DNA of 32,000 nucleotides from Candidatus Omnitrophota bacterium (GTDB lineage Bacteria > Omnitrophota > Gorgyraeia > Zapsychrales > Zapsychraceae). Location: assembly GCA_023247445.1 (NCBI GenBank), contig JAHFGL010000028.1, positions 1-32,000 on the forward strand, in the 5' to 3' direction. The translations under genes and the position numbers were made by a program. Below are positions 15,869-23,182 of the stretch, in pieces (position 1 is the first letter of the stretch; each line of letters begins with the position of its first letter). A model generated the notes under the pieces. It saw only the letters and a program-made list of their open reading frames with translations. It had not been told where the DNA came from and did no database searches.

Positions 15869-16984
15869 ATGCGGAAGCCTGTAGTGGACAAGAGCAATCA
15901 AACAATAGTGATCGCAACCGGTGGATCGGGGGGACATTTATTTCCCGCTATTGCTGTTGCTGAGATTTTACGAAATGATGGTTATTCTGAGATTTTATTT
16001 TTAGGTTCATTTGGCATCGGCCTTGAGAAATTAGAACAAAAAGGATTTGCTTGTCATAATCTTGCGGCACGTGGATTAAGTTTTAAAAATCCAATCATTG
16101 CAATCTCTTCCATTATTTCGATCATGAGGGCTGCCGTTTCATCGTTATTTCTTCTTAGAAAGATTAAACCACAGACTGTTATTGGTTTTGGCGGATATGG
16201 TGCTTTTCCGGTCGTCGCTGCTGCTATTTTTTTAAAATACCCAACCATGATTCATGAACAGAATGTCCTTCCAGGACGGGCCAATCATCTTTTGGCTAAC
16301 TTTGTTAATAAAATAGCGATTAGCTTTAAACAAAGTGAACACTATTTTAATATTAGCAAAACGGTTTTAACGGGATGCCCATCGCATATCACAAAAAAAG
16401 AAGTTTTAAGATCCGAAACTTTAAAGAGATTCCAATTACAAGATAATAAATTTACTATTTTTGTTTTTGGTGGGAGTCAAGGCAGCCATCGTGTTAATGA
16501 AATTTTTCTAGAGACCGCAAAGATTCTGAAACAAGAAATAGATTTTCAGGTGATTCATGCGTGTGGAAAGAAAGATTATCCACAGCTTAAAATCGAGTAT
16601 GAAAAATCCGGTATAAACGTCGCCCTTTTTGATTTCTTGGATAAAATTGATGAGGCCTATGCGGTTAGTGATCTTGTGATTAGTCGTGCGGGAGCTGGGA
16701 CGGTGACGGAACTTGCGATGTGTGAGCGACCAGCTCTTTTAATTCCGTATCCGTATGCGCAAGCTCACCAAAAAGAAAATGCGGCTGTTTTATCCGCAAT
16801 TAAGGCCGCAGCAATAATTGATGAAAATGATTTATCTGCCGAGAAGCTCAAAGAAGAGATTTTTAAAATAAAAAATGCAGGGATTCTTTCTAAAGAGGTT
16901 CGACAGAAACTTCAAACCATTTATTTTCCTGATGCGGCCAAACGAATAGCCAGAGAGATCGTAAAACTCATTAATGAAATTTAG
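15869..16984 (+). CDS. murG: Lipid II synthase MurG (UDP-GlcNAc transferase)
   Basis: A GT-B glycosyltransferase of about 372 residues that adds GlcNAc to lipid I on the inner face of the membrane, forming lipid II. The donor and lipid loops are clear: IATGGSGGHLFPAIAVAE (15-32), HEQNVLPGRAN, FVFGGSQGSHRVNEIF, SRAGAGTVTELAMCERPALL and IPYPYAQAHQKENA. The start is uncertain. ATG 15869 is used here; TTG 15854 upstream and GTG 15884 downstream are in frame, and the last has GGAAG at 15873-15877 in good position. Any of these keeps the glycine loop intact. The 3' end overlaps the following peptidase gene by 11 nt. Confidence 0.93.
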   Translation: MRKPVVDKSNQTIVIATGGSGGHLFPAIAVAEILRNDGYSEILFLGSFGIGLEKLEQKGFACHNLAARGLSFKNPIIAISSIISIMRAAVSSLFLLRKIKPQTVIGFGGYGAFPVVAAAIFLKYPTMIHEQNVLPGRANHLLANFVNKIAISFKQSEHYFNISKTVLTGCPSHITKKEVLRSETLKRFQLQDNKFTIFVFGGSQGSHRVNEIFLETAKILKQEIDFQVIHACGKKDYPQLKIEYEKSGINVALFDFLDKIDEAYAVSDLVISRAGAGTVTELAMCERPALLIPYPYAQAHQKENAAVLSAIKAAAIIDENDLSAEKLKEEIFKIKNAGILSKEVRQKLQTIYFPDAAKRIAREIVKLINEI

Positions 16985-17747
16985 AATATTACTAATTATT
17001 TTTATTTTTCTTTGTTTTCCTTCCCAAGGATTTTCTCAAGAGTGGAAGACGCATCAGGGACGACATTTTATTGTTTACTATAAACAAGCCCCACAAGATT
17101 TTGTTAAAAACGTTGAACAAATGGCAGAATCTTATTATGATGAGATCTCAGATAATTTTAGATTCACTCGAGATAAGGCCTGGAGTCAAGACGAGCGCGC
17201 GAAGATTTACATTTATAATGATGCGAACGATTACGTCAAAAATGCCAAGCAAGCGCATTGGTCTCATGGCGCGGCTTCTCCGCATGACAAAACAATTCGG
17301 ACATTCCCAGCAGCTCACGGATTCTTTGATTCAACACTTCCGCATGAACTGGGGCATATTATTTTTCATGAATGTGTTGGTTTTAAAAGTAACGTCCCCA
17401 ATTGGTTTGAAGAAGGGGTTGCCATGTATCAAGAGAAGGCCAAACGTTGGGGAGCCCATCACGCGGTTAAAAAAGCTTTAGAGAATAAAAGTTTTAAATC
17501 TTTGGCAGAATTAAGCTCAACAACTTTATACAGTAATAGTGATCCTAAGCTTGTTGAGATTTTTTATGCGGAATCAGCGAGCGTTGTTTATTTTATGATT
17601 AGTGAGTTTGGGAATTATCGATTCTTTAATTTGTGCCATAAACTCGAAGAAGGAATGCCTTTCAACAAAGCTTTAGAAGCCGCGTATGGGCGATTTAAAA
17701 ATGTCGATGAATTAAATAGAGCTTGGGTTAAATATCTAAAAGAATGA
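16974..17747 (+). CDS. Predicted secreted zinc metallopeptidase (peptidase MA-like, HEXXH)
   Basis: A 257-residue protein with a signal peptide (about 1-21, ending GFS before QEW). The central motif LPHELGHIIFHE (122-133) gives zinc ligands His124 and His128 with catalytic Glu125. NWFEEGVAMYQE (143-154) supplies the downstream Glu (146 or 147) expected in gluzincins of the peptidase MA/M1-like group. The N-terminal part has a secreted substrate-domain look (HFIVYYKQAPQDFVKNVEQ), and the C-terminal part is helical. It is predicted to act in the periplasm; its substrate is unknown. The gene overlaps murG by 11 nt and murC by 4 nt (ATGA), so it is cotranslated with peptidoglycan genes. Canonical dcw clusters do not carry it here. 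Confidence 0.85.
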   Translation: MKFRILLIIFIFLCFPSQGFSQEWKTHQGRHFIVYYKQAPQDFVKNVEQMAESYYDEISDNFRFTRDKAWSQDERAKIYIYNDANDYVKNAKQAHWSHGAASPHDKTIRTFPAAHGFFDSTLPHELGHIIFHECVGFKSNVPNWFEEGVAMYQEKAKRWGAHHAVKKALENKSFKSLAELSSTTLYSNSDPKLVEIFYAESASVVYFMISEFGNYRFFNLCHKLEEGMPFNKALEAAYGRFKNVDELNRAWVKYLKE

Positions 17748-19132
17748 AAAAACATTATCATTTTATTGGCATTGGCGGTATTGGTATGGGAGCCTTGGCC
17801 TCACTTGTTATGGCTCAAGGCCATCACGCCAGCGGATCAGATCTTAAAGACAGCGCCATGACACAGCGGCTTAAAGAAGAAGGCGCGAAAATCTTTATTG
17901 GGCATGATGCAAGAAATGTTGAGGATGCGGATTTTGTTATCTTTTCTTCCGCCGTTGACGAAAATAACCCTGAATTAAAAACTGCAACAGCAAGAAATAT
18001 CCCTATTTTAAGACGAGCTCAATTGTTGTCACAACTGATGCAAGGCCATATTGGAATCACCGTTGCTGGAGCACATGGCAAAACGACAACAACATCCATG
18101 ATTTCCAATTTGCTTATTAATGCGGGTTTGCAACCCACAACCGCGGTGGGAGGAATTATTAATGGAACAACCAATAATGCACGGCTAGGAGCCGGCCGCC
18201 ATTTTGTGGCTGAGGTTGATGAGAGCGATGGTTCATTCTTATATTTTTCTCCACAATATTCTGTTATTACCAACATCGATTTTGAGCATCTTGATTACTA
18301 TCATAATTGGGAAAATATTATTAAAGCTTATCGAGAGTTTATTTGGAAAACCACCGTCGATGGCGTTGTGATTGGTTTTGGGGATGATGAGCGGCTGATG
18401 GCTTTACTTAAGGCAAGTAAACGCAACTTTGAGACATATGGATTTACAAAAGATCATGCCGTCCATGCGCTTAATATACAGTTTGATCATTTTTCATCGC
18501 GGTTTGATTGCATTGTCCACGGGAAGAATATGGGGCCAGTGGTTTTAAATGTTCCTGGTCAGCACAACATTGCCAATGCGATGGCCTGTATCAGTCTTGG
18601 CTTAAAATTAAATATTGATTTTAATGTTATCGTCCAGAATTTGCGCGAATATAAAGGGGTCAATCGACGTTTTCAAACAATTGGAACTGTTGATGAGGTT
18701 TTGGTTATTGATGACTACGGACATCATCCGACGGAAATTTTAGCAACATTATCGGCGGCCCAAAAGGTTAAAAAGAATCGTTTGGTGGTCGCTTTTCAAC
18801 CACATCGCTATACGCGATTAAAATCTTTATTAAAAGAATTTGCGCAGAGTTTAACTCAGTGCGATTATTTGATTGTCACCGATGTCTATGCCGCTAGTGA
18901 AAAACCAATTGAGGGGATAACGGGGGCAAGATTAAGCGAAGAGGTCCAGAAAATTTCAACGAAGCCGGTGGTATATTTAGAAAAAGATAAGATAATGGAG
19001 CATCTTTTAAAAATTGTTAAACCAGGTGATTTGGTCATGACTTTGGGGGCTGGAGATATTACGAAAATTTCATATGAATTGGTAGAAGCTTTGAAAGGGG
19101 CAAGGGTCATGGGGCATGGGAGTAGAAAATAA
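17744..19132 (+). CDS. murC: UDP-N-acetylmuramate--L-alanine ligase MurC
   Basis: A 462-residue Mur ligase that starts the peptide stem by adding L-Ala to UDP-MurNAc. The N-terminal dinucleotide-like fold begins HFIGIGGIGMGALASL, the ATP loop is VAGAHGKTTTTSMI (107-120), and the C-terminal domain contains IDDYGHHPTEI and AFQPHRYTRL, both diagnostic of MurC. The start ATG overlaps the peptidase stop as ATGA. The last residues (GARVMGHGSRK) come from a G-rich direct repeat and look like a tail added to the usual end. In most clusters murB follows to supply the UDP-MurNAc substrate; here ddl follows directly. Confidence 0.95.
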   Translation: MKKHYHFIGIGGIGMGALASLVMAQGHHASGSDLKDSAMTQRLKEEGAKIFIGHDARNVEDADFVIFSSAVDENNPELKTATARNIPILRRAQLLSQLMQGHIGITVAGAHGKTTTTSMISNLLINAGLQPTTAVGGIINGTTNNARLGAGRHFVAEVDESDGSFLYFSPQYSVITNIDFEHLDYYHNWENIIKAYREFIWKTTVDGVVIGFGDDERLMALLKASKRNFETYGFTKDHAVHALNIQFDHFSSRFDCIVHGKNMGPVVLNVPGQHNIANAMACISLGLKLNIDFNVIVQNLREYKGVNRRFQTIGTVDEVLVIDDYGHHPTEILATLSAAQKVKKNRLVVAFQPHRYTRLKSLLKEFAQSLTQCDYLIVTDVYAASEKPIEGITGARLSEEVQKISTKPVVYLEKDKIMEHLLKIVKPGDLVMTLGAGDITKISYELVEALKGARVMGHGSRK

Positions 19133-19158
19133 AGCCTTGTCCCTTGCTACTTGACCCT
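19097..19158. repeat. G-rich direct repeat and inverted repeats at the murC-ddl junction
   Basis: GGGGCAAGGG (19097-19106) recurs with one change as GGGGCATGGG (19111-19120). GCAAGGG (19100-19106) is the exact reverse complement of CCCTTGC (19141-19147), and AGGGTCA (19103-19109) of TGACCCT (19152-19158), so two alternative stems can form over the murC stop codon. There is no T tract. The element shares a GGTCA/TGACC core with the palindromes at 15789 and 30607. Confidence 0.55.
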
Positions 19159-19169
19159 CAGGATATTTT

Positions 19170-20147
19170 ATGCCAATAAACACTAAACAATTCGGGCGTA
19201 TCGGAGTTTTGATGGGAGGTTATTCCTCAGAGAGAGCAATTTCTCTTAAATCAGGCACGGCTATCTTTGAAGCGCTGAAAGCTGAGCACTGTGACGTCGT
19301 GGCGTTAGATATTCAAGATCAAGAAGAACAAAAGATTATTGATCTTATTAAAAAAGCAGATATTGATATAGCTTTTATTGCCTTGCACGGACAATTAGGC
19401 GAAGATGGAACCATTCAATCGATCTTAGAGAAATTAGAAATTCCATATCCTGGATCAGGTGTTGACGCCAGTCGATTATCCATTAATAAAGTCTTGGCAC
19501 AAAATTTGTTTAAGAAAAATAATATTCAAATTGCGCCATTCGTTAGTTTAGTGAAAAAGAATTCAGCGGATATTGATGAGGTTATTAACCAATTAAAATC
19601 TTTTCCTTTGGTTGTTAAACCAGCTTGTGAAGGGTCAAGTATCGGTGTAACGTTGGTTCGTAACAAAAAAGAATTAATAAAAGCCATTGATGTCGCTTGG
19701 CAGTATGGACCACAGGTGTTGGTTGAAAAATATATTAAAGGAAGAGAATTAACTGTTGGCATCCTTAATCAAAAAGCTTTATGTGTTATTGAAATTTGCG
19801 CGAAAGGTGATTTTTTTGATTTTGCAGCCAAGTATCAAAGTGGGTTGACGGAATATATTTTTCCAGCGCAGATTCCCCAACAAACAGCTTTACGTATTCA
19901 AAAGATGGCTCTTGATGCTCACACCGCGCTTGGGTGTGAAGATCTTTCCCGTGTTGATTTTATTTTAAGTGACGATGGGACGCCGTATGTTTTAGAAATT
20001 AATACAATCCCTGGGTTTACTTCAACGAGCTTGTTGCCCAAGGCAGCGAAAGAAGCAGGTTTAAACTTTAATCAACTCTGTTTTAAATTGGTAGAATTAG
20101 CTTATGGCAAAAAGAAAAAAAGTACAACTATCCCCGTCAGCCGCTAA
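19170..20147 (+). CDS. ddl: D-alanine--D-alanine ligase Ddl
   Basis: A 325-residue ATP-grasp enzyme that joins two D-alanines for use by MurF. Visible motifs are GVLMGGYSSERAISLKSG (12-29), IALHGQLGEDGTIQ, GSGVDASRLSINK, VVKPACEGSSIGVTLV and the active-site end VLEINTIPGFTSTSLLPKAA. AGGA at 19159-19162 precedes the ATG at a good distance. The gene overlaps ftsQ by 44 nt, so its basic tail (KKKKSTTIPVSR) is encoded within the ftsQ start. The ddl-ftsQ-ftsA order is canonical for dcw clusters; the absence of murB upstream is not. Confidence 0.95.
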   Translation: MPINTKQFGRIGVLMGGYSSERAISLKSGTAIFEALKAEHCDVVALDIQDQEEQKIIDLIKKADIDIAFIALHGQLGEDGTIQSILEKLEIPYPGSGVDASRLSINKVLAQNLFKKNNIQIAPFVSLVKKNSADIDEVINQLKSFPLVVKPACEGSSIGVTLVRNKKELIKAIDVAWQYGPQVLVEKYIKGRELTVGILNQKALCVIEICAKGDFFDFAAKYQSGLTEYIFPAQIPQQTALRIQKMALDAHTALGCEDLSRVDFILSDDGTPYVLEINTIPGFTSTSLLPKAAKEAGLNFNQLCFKLVELAYGKKKKSTTIPVSR

Positions 20148-20880
20148 AGGACTAATCATTTGTATTGTCGTCCCGGTTTTGACTTTCTTTATTTTTAGTA
20201 AATTCATGCATATCATCATGCAATCCGATTATTTTAAAGTTCAGTCGATTGTTATTGAAGATCCCAACTTGCAATTTATTGATCAACAGGATTTGACGCG
20301 ATTAAGAGGTCGAAGTATTTTTACGGTTAATCTAAAGGATATTCAAAAAAAGCTCAATATGAAGTATCCGCAAGTAGCCGGACTGCGAATTGTCCGCAAT
20401 TTCCCCAATCAGATCATGATTGTTGCCAGGAAGCGGATTCCCTATACTCAGGTTCGGTTAGGGAATCGTATTGTAATGTTGGATTTAAGAGGGGTTGTAG
20501 TGGCCACGACAAATAAACCCGATAACAATCTGCCATTAATATTAGGTGTCAAAACAAATGGCCAAAGAATATTTTTAGGCCAACCGTTTTTAGGTCAAGA
20601 TGTGCAAGCAGCTCTTAAAGTTCTTAAAATATTTCAAATCAACAAAGGATTGTCAGCGTATCGTATTGCACGGATTGATGTAAGTAATTTGTCGAATATC
20701 GAATTTTATTTAACGAATAATCTTAAAATTATATTTGATTGGGATAAAATTGAAGAGAAAATAAATACGTTAAGTCTCATGCTATCTCAAGGACAGTTAA
20801 AACTAAATGAAATCACTTACATTGATCTAAGATTTAAAGAACCTATCATAGGACAAAATAATGCTAAAAAAGATGATTAG
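20104..20880 (+). CDS. ftsQ: Cell division protein FtsQ
   Basis: A 258-residue bitopic membrane protein of the divisome that links FtsB/FtsL to the septal synthase. A short basic cytoplasmic tail (MAKRKKVQLSPSAAKG) precedes a transmembrane helix at about 16-38, followed by a POTRA-type domain (about 43-112: FKVQSIVIEDP, LRGRSIFTVNLKDIQKKL, RIVRNFPNQIMIVARKR). The FtsQ beta domain follows (YTQVRLGNRIVMLDLRGVVV, then FYLTNNLKIIF and ITYIDLRFKEPII near the end). The gene overlaps ddl by 44 nt and ftsA by 20 nt. Overall identity is low, as usual for FtsQ, but domain order and position support the call. Confidence 0.9.
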   Translation: MAKRKKVQLSPSAAKGLIICIVVPVLTFFIFSKFMHIIMQSDYFKVQSIVIEDPNLQFIDQQDLTRLRGRSIFTVNLKDIQKKLNMKYPQVAGLRIVRNFPNQIMIVARKRIPYTQVRLGNRIVMLDLRGVVVATTNKPDNNLPLILGVKTNGQRIFLGQPFLGQDVQAALKVLKIFQINKGLSAYRIARIDVSNLSNIEFYLTNNLKIIFDWDKIEEKINTLSLMLSQGQLKLNEITYIDLRFKEPIIGQNNAKKDD

Positions 20881-22102
20881 TGAAAAGGTTTATTGCGGGC
20901 TTGATATAGGCGCTCAAAAAATCAAGGCGGCTATCTTAAAAGTTCACGATGCTGGGCAAACACAATTAATGGCTGTGGCCGAGAATAAAACACAAGGCTT
21001 GAAAGATTTGTCAGTGCGCGATCTGGGGGAGTTGTCAGAATGTATTCATACAACGATCAGCCAAGCGGCCCAAGAAGCAAACATAAAGATTAAGGAAGTT
21101 CAGTTGGGCATTGGTGGTGAGTTTGTTGAGCTCCGAGAAACCAGCGCACTTATTCCCTTGGTCGATCGTGGAAACAAAATTATTACACAGCAGGATATTA
21201 AAAAGGTCAATCATCAAGCTAATTTGCTTGGGTTGAAAATGGATGAACAGACGTTGCACTCAATTGCTCAATATTATTTGGTTGATGATGTTAATACCGC
21301 TCTTAATCCAGTGGGCCTTTATGGACGAAAGTTGGGTGTAGAGGCACTTCTTATCGTAACGAACATTAATCGTGTGCGGAATATAACCCATGCGGTTAAT
21401 CATGCGGGGTATGATGTCGGTCATTTATATTTTGGGACTTATGCGGCCTCAGAAGTTGTTTTCTCCAAAGAGCAAAAACAAAAGGGCTGTGTTTTACTCG
21501 ATGTTGGGGCGGCTGTTACAAGCATTTTAATTTTTAAAGAAGGCGTTTTGAAATATTTATCAAAAATAGATATCGGCGGCGACCATTTTACGCGGCGTAT
21601 TGTTGAGAAACTTAATTTGTCATTTGATTTAGCGGAAGAACTCAAACAATCGTATGCGGTTGCGCTCAGTACAGATCAACATCAAAAAGAAGATATCTTG
21701 CTTAAGCAAGAAAGTAATTATGTTCCTGTTAAACGAGAAGTCCTTTATCAAGCGATTGAAGGAGAAATTTTAAATTTTATTCAAGGCATTGAACTGGCTC
21801 TAAAAACATCAGGTTTCCGTGATCAAATAAACGACGGCATTACTATGATCGGAGCTGGTGCGCTTCTGACAGGATTCATCGAACGTATTGAAGGAGATCT
21901 TCATCTTGCGGTCAAGCTAGGGAAAGTCAATATTTCTTCTAGAAAGACTTTAAATCAAACCGGCAATTTTGCCTCTTGTATTGGATTGGCCCAACACGCC
22001 TATAAACAGTCATCATGCTCTTTGCTTTCTTCTGAAGATCTTCTGAACTGGAGAAAAAGTTTAAGTGGTAAGATTAAAGAATTATATGAGGAATATTTTT
22101 AG
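20861..22102 (+). CDS. ftsA: Cell division protein FtsA
   Basis: A 413-residue actin-fold ATPase that tethers FtsZ filaments to the membrane and recruits later division proteins. The phosphate-1 motif is YCGLDIGAQKIKAAIL (11-26), phosphate-2 is VLLDVGAAVTSILIF (211-225), and the adenosine motif is MIGAGALLTGF. The C-terminal WRKSLSGKIKELYEEYF could form the amphipathic membrane-targeting helix of FtsA. ATG 20861 has AGGAC nearby; an in-frame ATG at 20873 is the alternative. It overlaps ftsQ by 20 nt. No ftsZ follows; instead a small convergent gene begins 19 nt downstream, so the dcw cluster ends here. Confidence 0.92.
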   Translation: MLKKMISEKVYCGLDIGAQKIKAAILKVHDAGQTQLMAVAENKTQGLKDLSVRDLGELSECIHTTISQAAQEANIKIKEVQLGIGGEFVELRETSALIPLVDRGNKIITQQDIKKVNHQANLLGLKMDEQTLHSIAQYYLVDDVNTALNPVGLYGRKLGVEALLIVTNINRVRNITHAVNHAGYDVGHLYFGTYAASEVVFSKEQKQKGCVLLDVGAAVTSILIFKEGVLKYLSKIDIGGDHFTRRIVEKLNLSFDLAEELKQSYAVALSTDQHQKEDILLKQESNYVPVKREVLYQAIEGEILNFIQGIELALKTSGFRDQINDGITMIGAGALLTGFIERIEGDLHLAVKLGKVNISSRKTLNQTGNFASCIGLAQHAYKQSSCSLLSSEDLLNWRKSLSGKIKELYEEYF

Positions 22103-22121
22103 TAGTTCGACTTGGCTCTCA

Positions 22122-22469
22122 CTAGTCTTTGGTGGGAGGGCGTCGCGTCAGGTTATAGCCAATGTCTTTGAGGATAGTCGTCAACCGTTGCATGGTGTTA
22201 AACATAAACAGCAGCCAGAACGAATTAAGCAGTAGAAGAAACACAATGATAGTTGTATTAATCGAGAACGCCATGAGCATCCGTTCTTGAATATTCGTTT
22301 TGGAAACGGCAACACTGGTATCGATAATATTAAAAAGATTAGCGAACCAAAACACAAAAACAACGACTAAAACAATTTGGAAAAAAGTGAAATAAAAATG
22401 TCGGATCAGCCATTTCGCTGTCAAATTATCCCAATGACGAACCTTATTCATGAAGTCTTTAAACGGCAT
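22122..22469 (-). CDS. Small membrane protein, two transmembrane helices, unknown function
   Basis: A 115-residue protein on the minus strand that I do not recognise. On that strand AAGGAG lies five bases before the ATG at 22469, which fixes the start and excludes longer readings to 22499. The N-terminus (MPFKDFMNKVRHWDN) is polar and possibly amphipathic; transmembrane helices lie at about 26-47 and 68-92, the second followed by MQRLTTILKDIGYNLTRRPP, a basic cytoplasmic tail. A TAAAAT element upstream on the minus strand could be a -10 box, but no good -35 is seen. It converges on ftsA and diverges from the next gene, so it is its own transcription unit. Confidence 0.7.
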   Translation of the reverse strand: MPFKDFMNKVRHWDNLTAKWLIRHFYFTFFQIVLVVVFVFWFANLFNIIDTSVAVSKTNIQERMLMAFSINTTIIVFLLLLNSFWLLFMFNTMQRLTTILKDIGYNLTRRPPTKD

Positions 22470-22541
22470 ATTGGCTCCTTGTGAATTCATTTTAATCAAG
22501 TCTTAAACGAAAGCAATCATTTTTCTAAAATGTTGAACCTA

Positions 22542-22570
22542 TTGACGGCTTTCTTTTCCTCACTTAATAT
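22542..22570 (+). promoter_or_regulatory. Candidate promoter of the small membrane protein gene at 22595
   Basis: TTGACG (22542-22547, five of six -35 bases) is spaced 17 bp from TAATAT (22565-22570, four of six -10 bases). Transcription from about 22577 would give a short leader carrying the GAGGGGA ribosome binding site. It sits in the divergent gap between two opposite-strand genes, where a promoter is expected. Confidence 0.45.
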
Positions 22571-22594
22571 TAAAATAGAAAAAGAGGGGAACCT

Positions 22595-22873
22595 ATGGGG
22601 AAATTTCTAACTTTTTTGATTTTAATGGTATGTTTTTATATCCTTTGGAATATTTGTTGGCTGTGGTCTGTGAATCGAGCTAAACGAAAAAGTTTATTTC
22701 CAGCCAAAGGTAAGGCCACGTTATTTGATGTTCGTACGCTTATTATTCAAGGGGAAAAAGATCTTGCGATCCAACTTTATTGTGAAATATTTCGATCTAC
22801 TCGTCGGGTAGCAAAGAAAGCAGTTGATGAATTAGAGAAAAATATTCAGGCTAAGAATTCTAAGCTTGAGTAA
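22595..22873 (+). CDS. Membrane-anchored small protein with L7/L12 C-terminal-like segment
   Basis: A 92-residue protein with one N-terminal transmembrane helix (about 4-25), a basic stop-transfer patch (NRAKRKSLFPAKGK) and a soluble tail. GAGGGGA at 22584-22590 is a strong ribosome binding site. The tail has the pattern TLIIQGEKDLAIQLY followed by a helix and AKKAVDELEKNI (about 48-83). This resembles the ribosomal L7/L12 C-terminal fold (G-x-K-x-x-AIK-x-hR, then AK-x-x-V-E), a module also found in small non-ribosomal membrane proteins. The resemblance is by eye only, and the glycine-rich LGLKEAK loop of real L12 is not conserved, so this is unlikely to be a ribosomal stalk protein. Function is unknown. 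Confidence 0.7.
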   Translation: MGKFLTFLILMVCFYILWNICWLWSVNRAKRKSLFPAKGKATLFDVRTLIIQGEKDLAIQLYCEIFRSTRRVAKKAVDELEKNIQAKNSKLE

Positions 22874-22884
22874 GAATTCCTCCC

Positions 22885-23178
22885 ATGGCTTATTGCCCTC
22901 AGTGTAAAAACTCTATTGATCCGCAACAAATGTCAACTCACGTAATTGAATGTTTAGAGTGTCATTTAGAACTTAAGTTTAAGAAAGATGAATATAAAAG
23001 AATAGTGCGGCCGGGAATTTATATTCTCAGTCTTTTTATATTTAACATGTTTTTTACTAATCAGCCAAGTAAGCGTTTGATTCTAAATGTCATGATTCTG
23101 TTTCTTTGGTTTGCTTTCTATTGGCGATATAAAAACTATTTGAAATCAGCCTATTTAGAAAAAGTTATTGAGGATTAA
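22885..23178 (+). CDS. Zinc-ribbon membrane protein, unknown function
   Basis: A 97-residue protein with an N-terminal zinc ribbon formed by CPQC (4-7) and CLEC (23-26), a charged linker (residues 30-43), and two hydrophobic helices at about 45-60 and 65-80, ending in a basic/acidic tail. The four-cysteine knuckle resembles zinc-ribbon domains of small bacterial membrane proteins but I cannot name a family. It lies 11 nt after the preceding membrane protein gene, and its stop overlaps the region just before the next start, so the three genes are probably cotranscribed. No strong Shine-Dalgarno precedes the ATG. Confidence 0.65.
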   Translation: MAYCPQCKNSIDPQQMSTHVIECLECHLELKFKKDEYKRIVRPGIYILSLFIFNMFFTNQPSKRLILNVMILFLWFAFYWRYKNYLKSAYLEKVIED

Positions 23179-23182
23179 TGTA

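Noticed and set aside
22116-22138. Short stem (CTCTCAC/GTGGGAG) between ftsA and the convergent gene as a bidirectional terminator
   Set aside because: Only seven pairs with one G-U and no T tract on either strand.
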